From Paludibacteraceae bacterium (lineage in GTDB: Bacteria > Bacteroidota > Bacteroidia > Bacteroidales > Paludibacteraceae), in contig JAHDRA010000012.1 in NCBI GenBank assembly GCA_018433525.1, forward strand, positions 1 to 52,587: a stretch of 52,587 bases of DNA. Reading direction: 5' to 3'. This document shows, one piece after another, positions 37,083 to 45,496 of this stretch (position 1 is its first letter; the number at the start of each line of letters is the position of its first letter). The position numbers and the translations under genes are program-made. The notes under the pieces were generated by a model. It searched no databases and was not told the origin of the DNA. It saw nothing but the letters and a program-made list of their open reading frames with translations.

Positions 37083-39950
37083 ATGAAAAAACTTTTTTTA
37101 ATCGATGCACACGGACTTATCTATCGTTCCTATTATGCATTTATTCGCAGCCCGCGCATCAATTCTAAAGGACTGAACACTTCCGCTATTTTTGGTTTTG
37201 TAAATACGCTGGAAGAAGTTTTAAAGAACGAACAGCCTACACATTTGGCCGTTGTTTTCGATCCCGAAGGAAAAACTTTTCGGCACGAAGCTTACGAACA
37301 GTACAAGGCACAGCGTGAAAAAACGCCCGAAGATATACGGAAAGCGTTACCCATCATAAAAGAGCTGGTTGCTGCTTATAACATTCCTGCCATAGAAGTT
37401 ACCGGTTACGAAGCGGATGATGTGATTGGTACACTTGCCAAGCAAGCCGAAAAGAAAGGATTTGAAGTTTATTTGCTGACTTCCGACAAAGATTTGGGAC
37501 AATTGGTTTCCGACCATATTTTTATGTTTCGTCCCCATCACAACGGTGGCTTTGAAGTACTGGGCCCTGATCAGATTAAGGAAAAATACCAACTCGAAAA
37601 TCAACAACAGGTGATTGATTTATTGGGATTGATGGGCGACAGTTCGGACAATATTCCAGGTTGCCCCGGCATAGGCGAGAAAACGGCAGTGAAATTGCTT
37701 CAGGAATTTGGCAGCATTGACAATTTGCTACAAAACACCGACAAATTGAAGGGCTCGCTTAAAACGAAAATTGAAGAAAACAAAGACTTGATTAATTTTT
37801 CCCGATTTCTGGCTACCATTAAAACCGATGTGCCGGTCGCTTTGGATGAGGAGGCACTCAAAGTTGAACCTGCCGACAGTGAAAAACTGCGCGCTCTGTT
37901 TCAGGAATTGGAATTTCGTACCTTATTGAACAACAAATTTGGCAATACGTTTTCTTCTTTTCCGCCCGATTATCCGTTACTTCAAACCCCTTCAGGGAAT
38001 AAAAAATCTTCCAAAGCCGAACAAATGAATCTTTTCGGAGAAACCAATAGGCCTCAAAAAACTGAACCCGAAAAGGAAAAAATACTGTCGAAACCTGAAG
38101 AAAATATTGAAGAAATTTCACCAGTTGCTTCCAACGGATTTCTGGCTTTGCAAAATATTCCGCATCGCTATCAGTTGATCGACGATAAAGTGAAGCGTTC
38201 CTACCTTGTTTCGCAACTTTTTCTACAAAAATCGGTTTGTTTCGATACCGAAACTACTGGACTTGACGTTTTTTCGGCCGATTTGGTTGGCCTTTCGTTC
38301 TGTTTCAGAGAAGGAGAAGCCTATTTTGTAACGTTACCCGACAACAGGGAAGAAGCAACAAAAATTCTGAACGAATTCAAAGCGTTTTTTGTGAGTGAAC
38401 AAATCGAAAAAATTGGTCACAACATGAAGTTTGACCTTCTGATGCTCTCCAACTATGGCATTGATGTGAAGGGAAAACTTTTCGATACCATGATTGCCCA
38501 TTATCTGTTGCAACCCGAATTGAGGCATGGCATGGATTATCTGGCCGAAATTTATCTCCACTACCATACCATTCATTACGAAGATCTGGTAGGAGCAAAA
38601 GGGAAAAATCAGTTGGATATTAGAAACGTGGAAATTTCCAAACTCACGGAATATGCTGCAGAAGATGCCGATGTTACGTTTCGCCTGAAACAGATATTGG
38701 AAAAGGAATTGGCGGCCAACGAGCTCGAAAAACTGTTTTATGAAATCGAAATGCCGCTCATGAAAGTATTGGTAGTAATGGAAAAAACAGGTGTACGCAT
38801 CGACAGTGAAGCTTTGCGTCAAAGTTCGGAAATTCTAACGGAAAATATGTTGAAACTCGAAAGGGAAATTTATGAAATGGCGGGCGGTGAGTTCAATATC
38901 AATTCGCCGGTACAGGTGGGAGAAGTATTGTTTGATCGGTTGCATTTGGATGACAAAGCCAAGAAAACAAAGACCGGACAGTATTCTACTTCGGAAGATG
39001 TGCTGGAAAAACTTCGACACAAACATCCGATTGTAGATAAAATATTGGAATACAGAGGATTGAAAAAATTGTTGAGTACCTACATTGATGCGCTTCCTCA
39101 ACTGATTCATCCGAAAACGGGGAAAATACATACATCTTACAACCAAACCAACACCGCCACCGGTCGATTGAGTTCGAGCAATCCCAATTTGCAGAATATT
39201 CCCATTCGCGACGAATTGGGAAAAGAAATCAGAAAAGCCTTTATCCCGGAGGAAAACAGCCTGTTTCTCAGTGCCGACTATTCGCAGATTGAACTTCGTG
39301 TGATGGCTCATTTGAGCAACGACCAAAATATGATAGAGGCTTTCAGAAACGGTTTGGATATACATGCCGCTACAGCAGCCAAAATTTACAAAGTTCCGCT
39401 GGAACAAGTAACTTCCGAAATGCGTCGTCAAGCCAAAACAGCCAATTTCGGAATTATTTACGGAATTTCGGCTTTTGGTCTGGCGGAACGGCTCGGTATT
39501 TCACGCACAGAAGCCAAAACTCTGATTGATGAGTATTTTCTAGCCTATCCGCAGATAAAAACTTACATCGAAAGTGCCATCAAAAAAGCCAAAGAAAACG
39601 GTTATGTGGAGACGCTGCTCGGAAGAAAACGCTTTTTGCCCGATATCAATTCACAAAACAGCGTGGTGAGAGGTTTTGCGGAACGAAATGCGGTTAATGC
39701 ACCGATTCAGGGCTCGGCAGCCGATATTATAAAAATTGCGATGGTCAACATTCAGCGAAAATTGGAAAAAGAAAATTTGCAGGCAAAAATGATTTTGCAG
39801 GTGCACGACGAATTGAATTTTACCGTTCCTGTAAACGAATTGGAAACGGTGCGTGAACTTGTTGTTTACGAAATGGAACATGCTTTTCCTCTCAATGTTC
39901 CGTTAATTGTAGATTGTGGCGTTGGCAACAACTGGCTCGAGGCACATTAA
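37083..39950 (+). CDS. polA: DNA polymerase I
   Basis: Repair and Okazaki-fragment polymerase. I take ATG 37083 (MKKLFLIDAHGLIYRSYYAF), giving 955 residues; the earlier TTG at 37041 adds 14 unrelated residues. Domains: 5' nuclease (1-290, with YEADDVIGTLA and GDSSDNIPGCPGIGEKTA), 3'-5' exonuclease (about 365-560, with the metal ligands D388 and E390 in CFDTETTGLD, so proofreading looks active) and polymerase (about 600-955, with SADYSQIELRVMAHLS, RRQAKTANFGIIYG and QVHDELNF). The linker contains QMNLF at 314-318, which resembles a sliding-clamp binding peptide. Confidence 0.97.
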   Translation: MKKLFLIDAHGLIYRSYYAFIRSPRINSKGLNTSAIFGFVNTLEEVLKNEQPTHLAVVFDPEGKTFRHEAYEQYKAQREKTPEDIRKALPIIKELVAAYNIPAIEVTGYEADDVIGTLAKQAEKKGFEVYLLTSDKDLGQLVSDHIFMFRPHHNGGFEVLGPDQIKEKYQLENQQQVIDLLGLMGDSSDNIPGCPGIGEKTAVKLLQEFGSIDNLLQNTDKLKGSLKTKIEENKDLINFSRFLATIKTDVPVALDEEALKVEPADSEKLRALFQELEFRTLLNNKFGNTFSSFPPDYPLLQTPSGNKKSSKAEQMNLFGETNRPQKTEPEKEKILSKPEENIEEISPVASNGFLALQNIPHRYQLIDDKVKRSYLVSQLFLQKSVCFDTETTGLDVFSADLVGLSFCFREGEAYFVTLPDNREEATKILNEFKAFFVSEQIEKIGHNMKFDLLMLSNYGIDVKGKLFDTMIAHYLLQPELRHGMDYLAEIYLHYHTIHYEDLVGAKGKNQLDIRNVEISKLTEYAAEDADVTFRLKQILEKELAANELEKLFYEIEMPLMKVLVVMEKTGVRIDSEALRQSSEILTENMLKLEREIYEMAGGEFNINSPVQVGEVLFDRLHLDDKAKKTKTGQYSTSEDVLEKLRHKHPIVDKILEYRGLKKLLSTYIDALPQLIHPKTGKIHTSYNQTNTATGRLSSSNPNLQNIPIRDELGKEIRKAFIPEENSLFLSADYSQIELRVMAHLSNDQNMIEAFRNGLDIHAATAAKIYKVPLEQVTSEMRRQAKTANFGIIYGISAFGLAERLGISRTEAKTLIDEYFLAYPQIKTYIESAIKKAKENGYVETLLGRKRFLPDINSQNSVVRGFAERNAVNAPIQGSAADIIKIAMVNIQRKLEKENLQAKMILQVHDELNFTVPVNELETVRELVVYEMEHAFPLNVPLIVDCGVGNNWLEAH

Positions 39951-40527
39951 TTTTTCTTGTTGATTAACATTAATAACTTTTACTGATTTCAATTCTTTCG
40001 CCGCAATGGTATCGAGGGGGCGAGAAAATAGTATTTTTTCAGGATTGTGTCCAAAATTTGTAATCCGACTTGTTTCTCTATTTCCTTTCTTTTGTTACAA
40101 ATTTGGAAAATTGTTTTTTACATTTTTTCTCTTTTCAAGTCTATACCTCTGCAAAAAGGAAAATTATTTTATTTTACTAATTGCCCTTGACAAGTTCTTT
40201 TTTCAGTGATGATTTGATATAAATAAACACCTGCCGCAAGTTTTTCGAGATTAACTTTAATAATTTTTTTTGTTTTGTTTTGAATTTTTTAAAATTGTTT
40301 TGTAAGTTTGTGAGGTGAAAATTCCTGTAAATCATAACAAAGAAAGGGTGAAATACATAGAAGTAAATTTGATATGAGTTTATTCACCAAAATAAATAGT
40401 ATTTTGTATTTTTATCATTTATATAAACGAGTTCTGGAACAGAAAAAACATGTATTTGACATGTATTCAAAAAATAAACAGATAAGTTATTACATTATAA
40501 AACTTTAACAACAAAAAATTTATGATT
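39951..40527. other. gap between polA and accessory patch
   Basis: About 575 AT-rich bases. It holds a decayed T9SS sorting domain on the minus strand (40169-40289). TAAATTTG at 40364-40371 could be a -7 element for the TPR gene but has no -33 partner. The rest shows nothing. Confidence 0.45.
40169..40289 (-). pseudogene. remnant of a T9SS C-terminal sorting domain
   Basis: Read on the minus strand between stops, about 40 codons give KIIKVNLEKLAAGVYLYQII followed by a short basic tail and a stop at 40169-40171. This is the standard end of type A sorting domains (a NLxxLxxGVYxYxI strand pair). An in-frame stop at 40287-40289 precedes it, so the body of the protein is gone. It marks the left edge of the accessory patch. 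Confidence 0.6.
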
Positions 40528-41085
40528 ATGAAAAAGTATCTATTTTTGGCAATATTAATTTTTGCCTGTTTTAATTTAATTGCTCAGACAGCAGAAACAA
40601 AAAAAGAGATTAGTAGTGACCCTCTTGATATTTCAATACAAATAGAACAAATTGAAAAATACGGTGTTCCAACAATAAAAACTATAGATGAAATGAAAAG
40701 TAAAGCAGATTCGCTTTATGATTCCAAATCTTGGGAACAAGCTGCCACTGCATATGAAGTTTATGCAAAACATGTTAACTGGTTAGCTAATTTGCTTTCT
40801 CAATGTGTTGAACCTTATTATTCTGCCAGTTATGATGATAGAAAAGCTACTGCATATACCACATTGAAACCTTTTATTCCTTTTGAATCCAAAGCCAATG
40901 AATGTAAAAAAAATAGAAATGAAGCTTACGTAAAAATTGGACTTTGTTACAAAAATTTGGGAAATATTAAAAATGCTGTAGCATATCTATATAAAGGACT
41001 TGATCTTTTAAGTGTAGATGAAGTTGTGTATTGGACATTAGCAAAAGAAGCAATGGCTGAGATCTTAGAGTTTAAAACAAAATAA
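40528..41085 (+). CDS. secreted protein with TPR-like repeats
   Basis: I take ATG 40528 (MKKYLFLAILIFACFNLIAQ), a signal peptide cut near residue 21; an ATG two codons earlier is the alternative. The rest (about 165 residues) is helical, with TPR-like stretches SKADSLYDSKSWEQAATAYEVYAK and EAYVKIGLCYKNLGNIKNAVAYLYKGL. No catalytic motif is visible. It is the first gene of the AT-rich patch and stands alone, followed by a 140-bp imperfect palindrome. Function unknown. Confidence 0.7.
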   Translation: MKKYLFLAILIFACFNLIAQTAETKKEISSDPLDISIQIEQIEKYGVPTIKTIDEMKSKADSLYDSKSWEQAATAYEVYAKHVNWLANLLSQCVEPYYSASYDDRKATAYTTLKPFIPFESKANECKKNRNEAYVKIGLCYKNLGNIKNAVAYLYKGLDLLSVDEVVYWTLAKEAMAEILEFKTK

Positions 41086-41090
41086 AATCT

Positions 41091-41230
41091 GCCCATAACA
41101 TATGGTTATAAAATATGCCGGTTTAGTGATTTATCAAACGGTTTGTCCCACAGTAGAATTTGTCTCTGTTGGTAAAAAAGCGGTTCCGAATTTAAGTACG
41201 ACACCACACCGGCAAACCGTTGTACTTAAT
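41091..41230. repeat. imperfect palindromic element, attC-like in form
   Basis: Between the TPR gene and the DUF805 gene, TGCCGGTTTAGTG (41117-41129) pairs with CACCACACCGGCA (about 41201-41213), 11 of 13 bases. Outside this, ATAACATATGGTT on the left and AACCGTTGTACTTA on the right are loosely complementary. The segment is flanked by GCCCATAAC and GTTGTAC, which recall but do not match the integron core sites (RYYYAAC, GTTRRRY). No integrase gene is in the window. The pairing is seen directly; the recombination-site idea is inference. Confidence 0.5.
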
Positions 41231-41255
41231 TTAATAAAACTGCTGTACCATTATT

Positions 41256-41543
41256 ATGATAAAATACTTTCGAATTAAAGGACGAATAAATAGAATTGAG
41301 TTTTTTGTATTAACGATAATTATCTTGATTGTTGAATTTATATCATATATCATTTGGGGTAAAAATTCTCATACATTATTAGCAATTTCATTTTTTTTGT
41401 TCATTATCTACCTAATGCAATGTGCTAAACGCTATCATGACATTAACAAGTGGGGAATAAATGGATTTGTTTGGTGGATAATTCCAATATTAAATTTATT
41501 TTATTTTTTTCAACTCTATTTTTTTAAGGGGACTGACATGTAA
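41256..41543 (+). CDS. DUF805 membrane protein, C-terminus frameshifted
   Basis: A 95-residue protein with three or so membrane helices and the DUF805 pattern: YFRIKGRINRIEFFV at the start, CAKRYHDINKWGINGFVWWIIPILN, and FFKGTDM at the end. The family normally ends NKYGxxP; this sequence exists just past the stop in another frame (VNKYGTPSNFSIRRLIKLKKKYA from 41540 to 41608). So the gene has lost its natural end by a frameshift near 41538. Function of DUF805 is unknown. Confidence 0.65.
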   Translation: MIKYFRIKGRINRIEFFVLTIIILIVEFISYIIWGKNSHTLLAISFFLFIIYLMQCAKRYHDINKWGINGFVWWIIPILNLFYFFQLYFFKGTDM

Positions 41544-41681
41544 ATAAATATGGTACTCCATCTAATTTCAGTATTAGAAGATTAATAAAGCTTAAAAAAA
41601 AATACGCATGAATATTGTGAAGAGGAAGATAATTTAGAAAGTGAACAAGTTATACAAGATAATTTAGAAAGCAAACAAACT

Positions 41682-43079
41682 ATGCAAGATAATTTAGGTG
41701 AGTTTTCTGTTAATGACTTTCCACTTGAAGACAGAAATAAAGACTTTTATTTTTATAAATATTGTAAGCCAGATGGAGAGTGGATTGAAAAAGATGAACC
41801 AATTTGTGAAATAAGAATTGGTGAATATAACGAATATATTTTTAAAAGTGGAACTTTAATAGCGAGAAAGGCTGGAATTCTTGAATGGACAGTTGAAAAA
41901 GACTGCAAGCTTGAAGAAAATATGGTTTTATATAAACTACATGATAAAGGCGTTTATGAAAAAGAAAATTCAATTGATAAAAATGAATATAAACATTTTT
42001 TTACTTTAAATGAACATAATTACTCTATTGATTCTTGGTTGGTGTCTGATGGTAGTTTCGTAAAGAAAGGAGATGAAATATACATATACATGGATTCGAA
42101 ATTTAATAGATTAATTCACAAAGCAGAAAAAGATGGTTACATACATATAATTGACCCAAGAAAGATTTTTTCAATTAAAAAAAATGAACTCCTTTATTAT
42201 ATAAGAAACAAAGATGATCAAAGGGTAATTGAAAAATACCAAAATATACCAAAGATTATTGTCGACGATTTTACACAAAGTAAAAGTATAATTTGGGATT
42301 TTGTTAGTTCAAAAAATAGTAAGGCATATGGAGTAATTACTAAATCTGATGATGGTTTAGTTGATTTGATTTTCACTTTCAACTATTTACAAAATGGGGA
42401 CAAAATAGTTTTTTATTTTAATCCAAAGCAGATTAGACCAAGACAGAATGATAAGATTTCATTCTTATTTGAAAGTGGGGAAGTTATCGAATTTAGATTA
42501 ATTTCTAATCCCGTTATAATTCAAAAAAAGAATGACGATATAGTTTTGGAATATAAATCCTCAATAACAAAATCTGAGTTAGAACTATTTGCCAATAAGG
42601 AATTTAAAAAATGGAAAATAAACTTAGTAAATGAAAATTGTGAAATTCTTGGTGGAGAAAATGGTGGTATAATTGACTATGAATCAAAATCTAATTTAAT
42701 TACAGTCATTAAAAAGTTTGGAGCTGACTATATATCAACAGTTCTTTCAAATATTTCTGATTATCAGCCAATTGAAACCAGAGATTCAAATTTAAGAACA
42801 GATAAAAAAGATGATATCTGCTTTGTTTATCTAATGCATGATACAGCAAATGGATATTATAAGATTGGTATTTCAAACAAACCTTATTACAGAGAGAGAA
42901 CATTGCAAAGTGAAAAACCTGCTATTGAATTGATTGCTTCAAAGAAATTCCCAGTTAGAAAAATTGCAGAAAGTTTTGAAAAATCATTACATAATGTTTA
43001 TGACGATAAAAGATTGAGGGGAGAATGGTTTGAACTTGACGAAAATGATGTAAAAAATATTATTGAAAGCTTGAAATAA
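41682..43079 (+). CDS. large protein with lipoyl-like folds and GIY-YIG domain
   Basis: 465 residues, rich in AAA/AAT/ATA codons unlike its core neighbours. Two N-terminal segments (about 26-88 and 113-176) show the barrel-sandwich pattern of lipoyl/biotinyl domains (DGEWIEKDEPICEI, AGILEWTVEKDCKLEE; DGSFVKKGDEIYIY) but no modifiable lysine motif. A beta-rich middle (about 190-350) is unrecognised. The C-terminus (378-465) resembles GIY-YIG/T5orf172 nucleases: FVYLM, YYKIG (393-396), R404/R406, E430 and GEWFEL. The frame stays open 31 codons upstream of the ATG (to 41589) with QDNLES repeats, so the true gene may have been longer. No signal peptide. Confidence 0.65.
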   Translation: MQDNLGEFSVNDFPLEDRNKDFYFYKYCKPDGEWIEKDEPICEIRIGEYNEYIFKSGTLIARKAGILEWTVEKDCKLEENMVLYKLHDKGVYEKENSIDKNEYKHFFTLNEHNYSIDSWLVSDGSFVKKGDEIYIYMDSKFNRLIHKAEKDGYIHIIDPRKIFSIKKNELLYYIRNKDDQRVIEKYQNIPKIIVDDFTQSKSIIWDFVSSKNSKAYGVITKSDDGLVDLIFTFNYLQNGDKIVFYFNPKQIRPRQNDKISFLFESGEVIEFRLISNPVIIQKKNDDIVLEYKSSITKSELELFANKEFKKWKINLVNENCEILGGENGGIIDYESKSNLITVIKKFGADYISTVLSNISDYQPIETRDSNLRTDKKDDICFVYLMHDTANGYYKIGISNKPYYRERTLQSEKPAIELIASKKFPVRKIAESFEKSLHNVYDDKRLRGEWFELDENDVKNIIESLK

Positions 43080-43504
43080 TAAAACAATCCACCATAAGCA
43101 GTATAACAAATTACCAGAACAGTGTCTTTTTCAAGGGTTGTTTCCACTCAAATTTTTGTGTAACTTGGCAGGAGATCTCCAGTATTCTTCAACTTCATAT
43201 CGTCCCTGTTAGTTCAGGTATTTACCTGTGTCGTAACTATCCAGAATAAAAAGCAAACAACATTTTTGACAATTTTCCTTCCCGTGTTTTTGTTTTTAGA
43301 AATCCTTTGTCGGAATACTTTTTTAAGGAGAATGGAGTTTTTTCATTGATAAAGTGGCATCAATTTATATTATTACTTCCCGAAAGGAATTATCCCAAAT
43401 TGTCCATTAGAAAATACTGACTAAAAAAATAATCCTAATATCTTATTGTTCTAATGGACAATTTGGGATCATATTTTCGACAAAAAATTTTATCATCTTG
43501 CCGT
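43080..43504. other. gap between accessory patch and corA
   Basis: 425 bases. It holds the 21-bp perfect inverted repeat (43392-43469) just beyond the corA stop. The part from 43130 to 43380 has no gene I recognise in any frame; it may be insertion-sequence debris. Confidence 0.45.
43392..43469. repeat. 78-bp element with perfect 21-bp inverted repeats
   Basis: ATCCCAAATTGTCCATTAGAA at 43392-43412 is exactly reverse-complemented at 43449-43469, around a 36-base AT-rich loop. There is no U-run after either arm, so it is unlike an ordinary terminator, though it lies 36 bases past the corA stop. It could be a MITE or an insertion sequence reduced to its ends. Confidence 0.75.
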
Positions 43505-44455
43505 TTACAGCCATTTTTTCCTTTTGAAAAATACCAAGACTCCTACCGTGAAGGAAATCATCAATAAAATGGAAAAAGGATACCCAAATTTCCAATCGAG
43601 CTCGGGCATGTATTTAAAATTCATGCCATACATGCTTGCAATAAGCGTAGGAGGAAGGAATATAACGGAAACTACCGTGAAAATTTTAATAATGTTGTTT
43701 TGCTGCAAATTTACCAACCCGAGAAATGTATCCTGCAAATAATCCAGTCGATCGAAATCAAAACGGGTATATTCAAACAAAGAATTAATGTCTTTTAGAA
43801 TGATGTTAAGACGCGGTATTAAATCTTCAGGGAAAAAATTGCATTTCAGCATGTTGGAAACCACACGCTGCTTATCCACAATATTTTGTCTGATAATCAT
43901 TACCTTTTCCTGTAATTCCTTTATTTGCAGTAAAATGTCTTGATCGAGATCGGATTCCGTATTCAAATTCTTACTTAAATTGGTGATTTGGTCGGTAACA
44001 TCTTCTATCATGTCGGCATCGTATTCTACTCGCGTTTCAAAGAGAGAAACCATCACATGATAGCCTGAAGGAAAATTACTGGTATTGACAAAGATTTTTT
44101 TTACGGTTTCGTTAAAGGATTTCAGCTCGGTATTGCGAACCGAAACCAAAATTCCGTTTTTTATGATAAACGAAACCGGCTGCATAACATAATTGTCCTG
44201 CAAAAAATTGGAATTCGCCACAATGCTGTCATCGGTCTGAATGTAGCGGGAACTCATCTCAATTTCTTCAATTTCTTCATCTTCCTGAATGTAAATTTTA
44301 AGAAATTGCTCGAGTTCTGATTCTATATTTTCGGAAACATCATTCATGTCAATCCAAATAATATCTTTAAGGTTGATCTTTTTGAGCGTATCGATACTCT
44401 TGGAAATTTTCAGTTTCCCATCATTTTCGTGGTAAAAAATTCTTAATTCCGACAT
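43505..44455 (-). CDS. corA: CorA-family magnesium transporter
   Basis: A 316-residue inner-membrane cation channel. The long cytoplasmic N-terminal domain (1-250) with the helical stalk is followed by two C-terminal helices; the signature YGMNF sits between them (IFLPPTLIASMYGMNF) and a basic tail KRKKWL ends the protein. The family carries Mg2+, Co2+ or Ni2+; Zn2+ exporters of the same fold cannot be excluded. It is the downstream partner of ksgA (72 bases). Confidence 0.92.
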   Translation of the reverse strand: MSELRIFYHENDGKLKISKSIDTLKKINLKDIIWIDMNDVSENIESELEQFLKIYIQEDEEIEEIEMSSRYIQTDDSIVANSNFLQDNYVMQPVSFIIKNGILVSVRNTELKSFNETVKKIFVNTSNFPSGYHVMVSLFETRVEYDADMIEDVTDQITNLSKNLNTESDLDQDILLQIKELQEKVMIIRQNIVDKQRVVSNMLKCNFFPEDLIPRLNIILKDINSLFEYTRFDFDRLDYLQDTFLGLVNLQQNNIIKIFTVVSVIFLPPTLIASMYGMNFKYMPELDWKFGYPFSILLMISFTVGVLVFFKRKKWL

Positions 44456-44527
44456 AATTTTGCTCCTTTCTTTTTTTCTGCTGTTTCGAAGCAGCAGTGG
44501 TGGCTATTTTGTCACCGGATAAACGAA

Positions 44528-45310
44528 TTATTGTTTTTCTTTCAAAGCCGAACCAATTTTATTGGTCAACTCAACAAATGTTTTAACATCCAACTGTTCA
44601 GGCCGCAAATCGAAAAGAGGATCTGCATTCATGGGATGAAAGGGAATGATTGATTTCAATGAATTACGCAACGTTTTTCTTCTTTGATTGAAAGCCGTTT
44701 TCACAACTCGCCTGAATAGTTGTTCGTCATAGTCCACTTCGGGATTTTCTTTGCGCTTGAGGCTGATGACAGCCGATTTTACTTTAGGTGGAGGGTAAAA
44801 AACAGTTTCGTCTACAGTGAAAAGATAGTTGATATCGTAATTTGCCTGCAGCAAAACACTTAGTATTCCGTACGTCTTATTGCCGGGTGGAGAAGCCAAC
44901 CGTTCGGCCACTTCTTTCTGAACCATACCCACAACAGAAGGAATTAAATCTTTGTTATCGAGAACTTTAAAGAAAATCTGACTGGAAATATTGTAGGGAA
45001 AATTTCCTATTATGCTGAAAGGATGAGAAAAAATCTGATTTAAGTCAAGTTGAAGAAAATCTTTTTCTAAAATTTGAAGCTGGGGGAAGTGTTGCTGCAG
45101 GTAAACAACCGATTCGTGGTCAATTTCTACAACTTTAAGATCAATTTGTGGCTGCTGAAGCAAAAACTGAGTAAGCATACCCATGCCCGGCCCTATTTCC
45201 AATACTGAAGCAGGACTGCCGACGGGTAAACTGCCGGCTATACGACGGGCAACATCCATGCTTTTCAGGAAATGTTGACCCAAGTATTTTTTTGGTCTTA
45301 CTAAAGTCAT
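44528..45310 (-). CDS. ksgA: 16S rRNA adenine dimethyltransferase
   Basis: Dimethylates two adenines near the 3' end of 16S rRNA. Begins VRPKKYLGQHFLKS, then the SAM-binding EIGPGMGMLTQFLL, the catalytic NFPYNISSQIFFK motif and the C-terminal FNQRRKTLRNSLK region. 260 residues is normal. It shares its direction with corA and is divergent from the GtrA gene. Confidence 0.97.
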   Translation of the reverse strand: MTLVRPKKYLGQHFLKSMDVARRIAGSLPVGSPASVLEIGPGMGMLTQFLLQQPQIDLKVVEIDHESVVYLQQHFPQLQILEKDFLQLDLNQIFSHPFSIIGNFPYNISSQIFFKVLDNKDLIPSVVGMVQKEVAERLASPPGNKTYGILSVLLQANYDINYLFTVDETVFYPPPKVKSAVISLKRKENPEVDYDEQLFRRVVKTAFNQRRKTLRNSLKSIIPFHPMNADPLFDLRPEQLDVKTFVELTNKIGSALKEKQ

Positions 45311-45395
45311 TACTGTGATAATCGTCAGACATATGAGTATTTAACTGAATAAATAAAAATGAGAAAAACTAAAAAATGGAATTTAAATTAATTCG

Positions 45396-45403
45396 TATCT
45401 TTG
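45396..45403 (+). promoter_or_regulatory. -7 element of the GtrA gene
   Basis: TATCTTTG, 94 bases before the ATG, fits TAnnTTTG. The -33 position lacks TTTG (AATGGA is nearest), so this is moderate support. Confidence 0.45.
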
Positions 45404-45496
45404 TAGAAATTTTTTCGCCACAAAATTAATCAAAAATTGTTTGATAATTTTATTTATAAAAAAAAATTGCCCGAATTGAACATTTAATTGTTGTTA

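Noticed and set aside
40006..40209. Plus-strand open frame of 67 codons after polA
   Set aside because: Phenylalanine/leucine-rich random composition and it overlaps the opposite-strand sorting-domain remnant.
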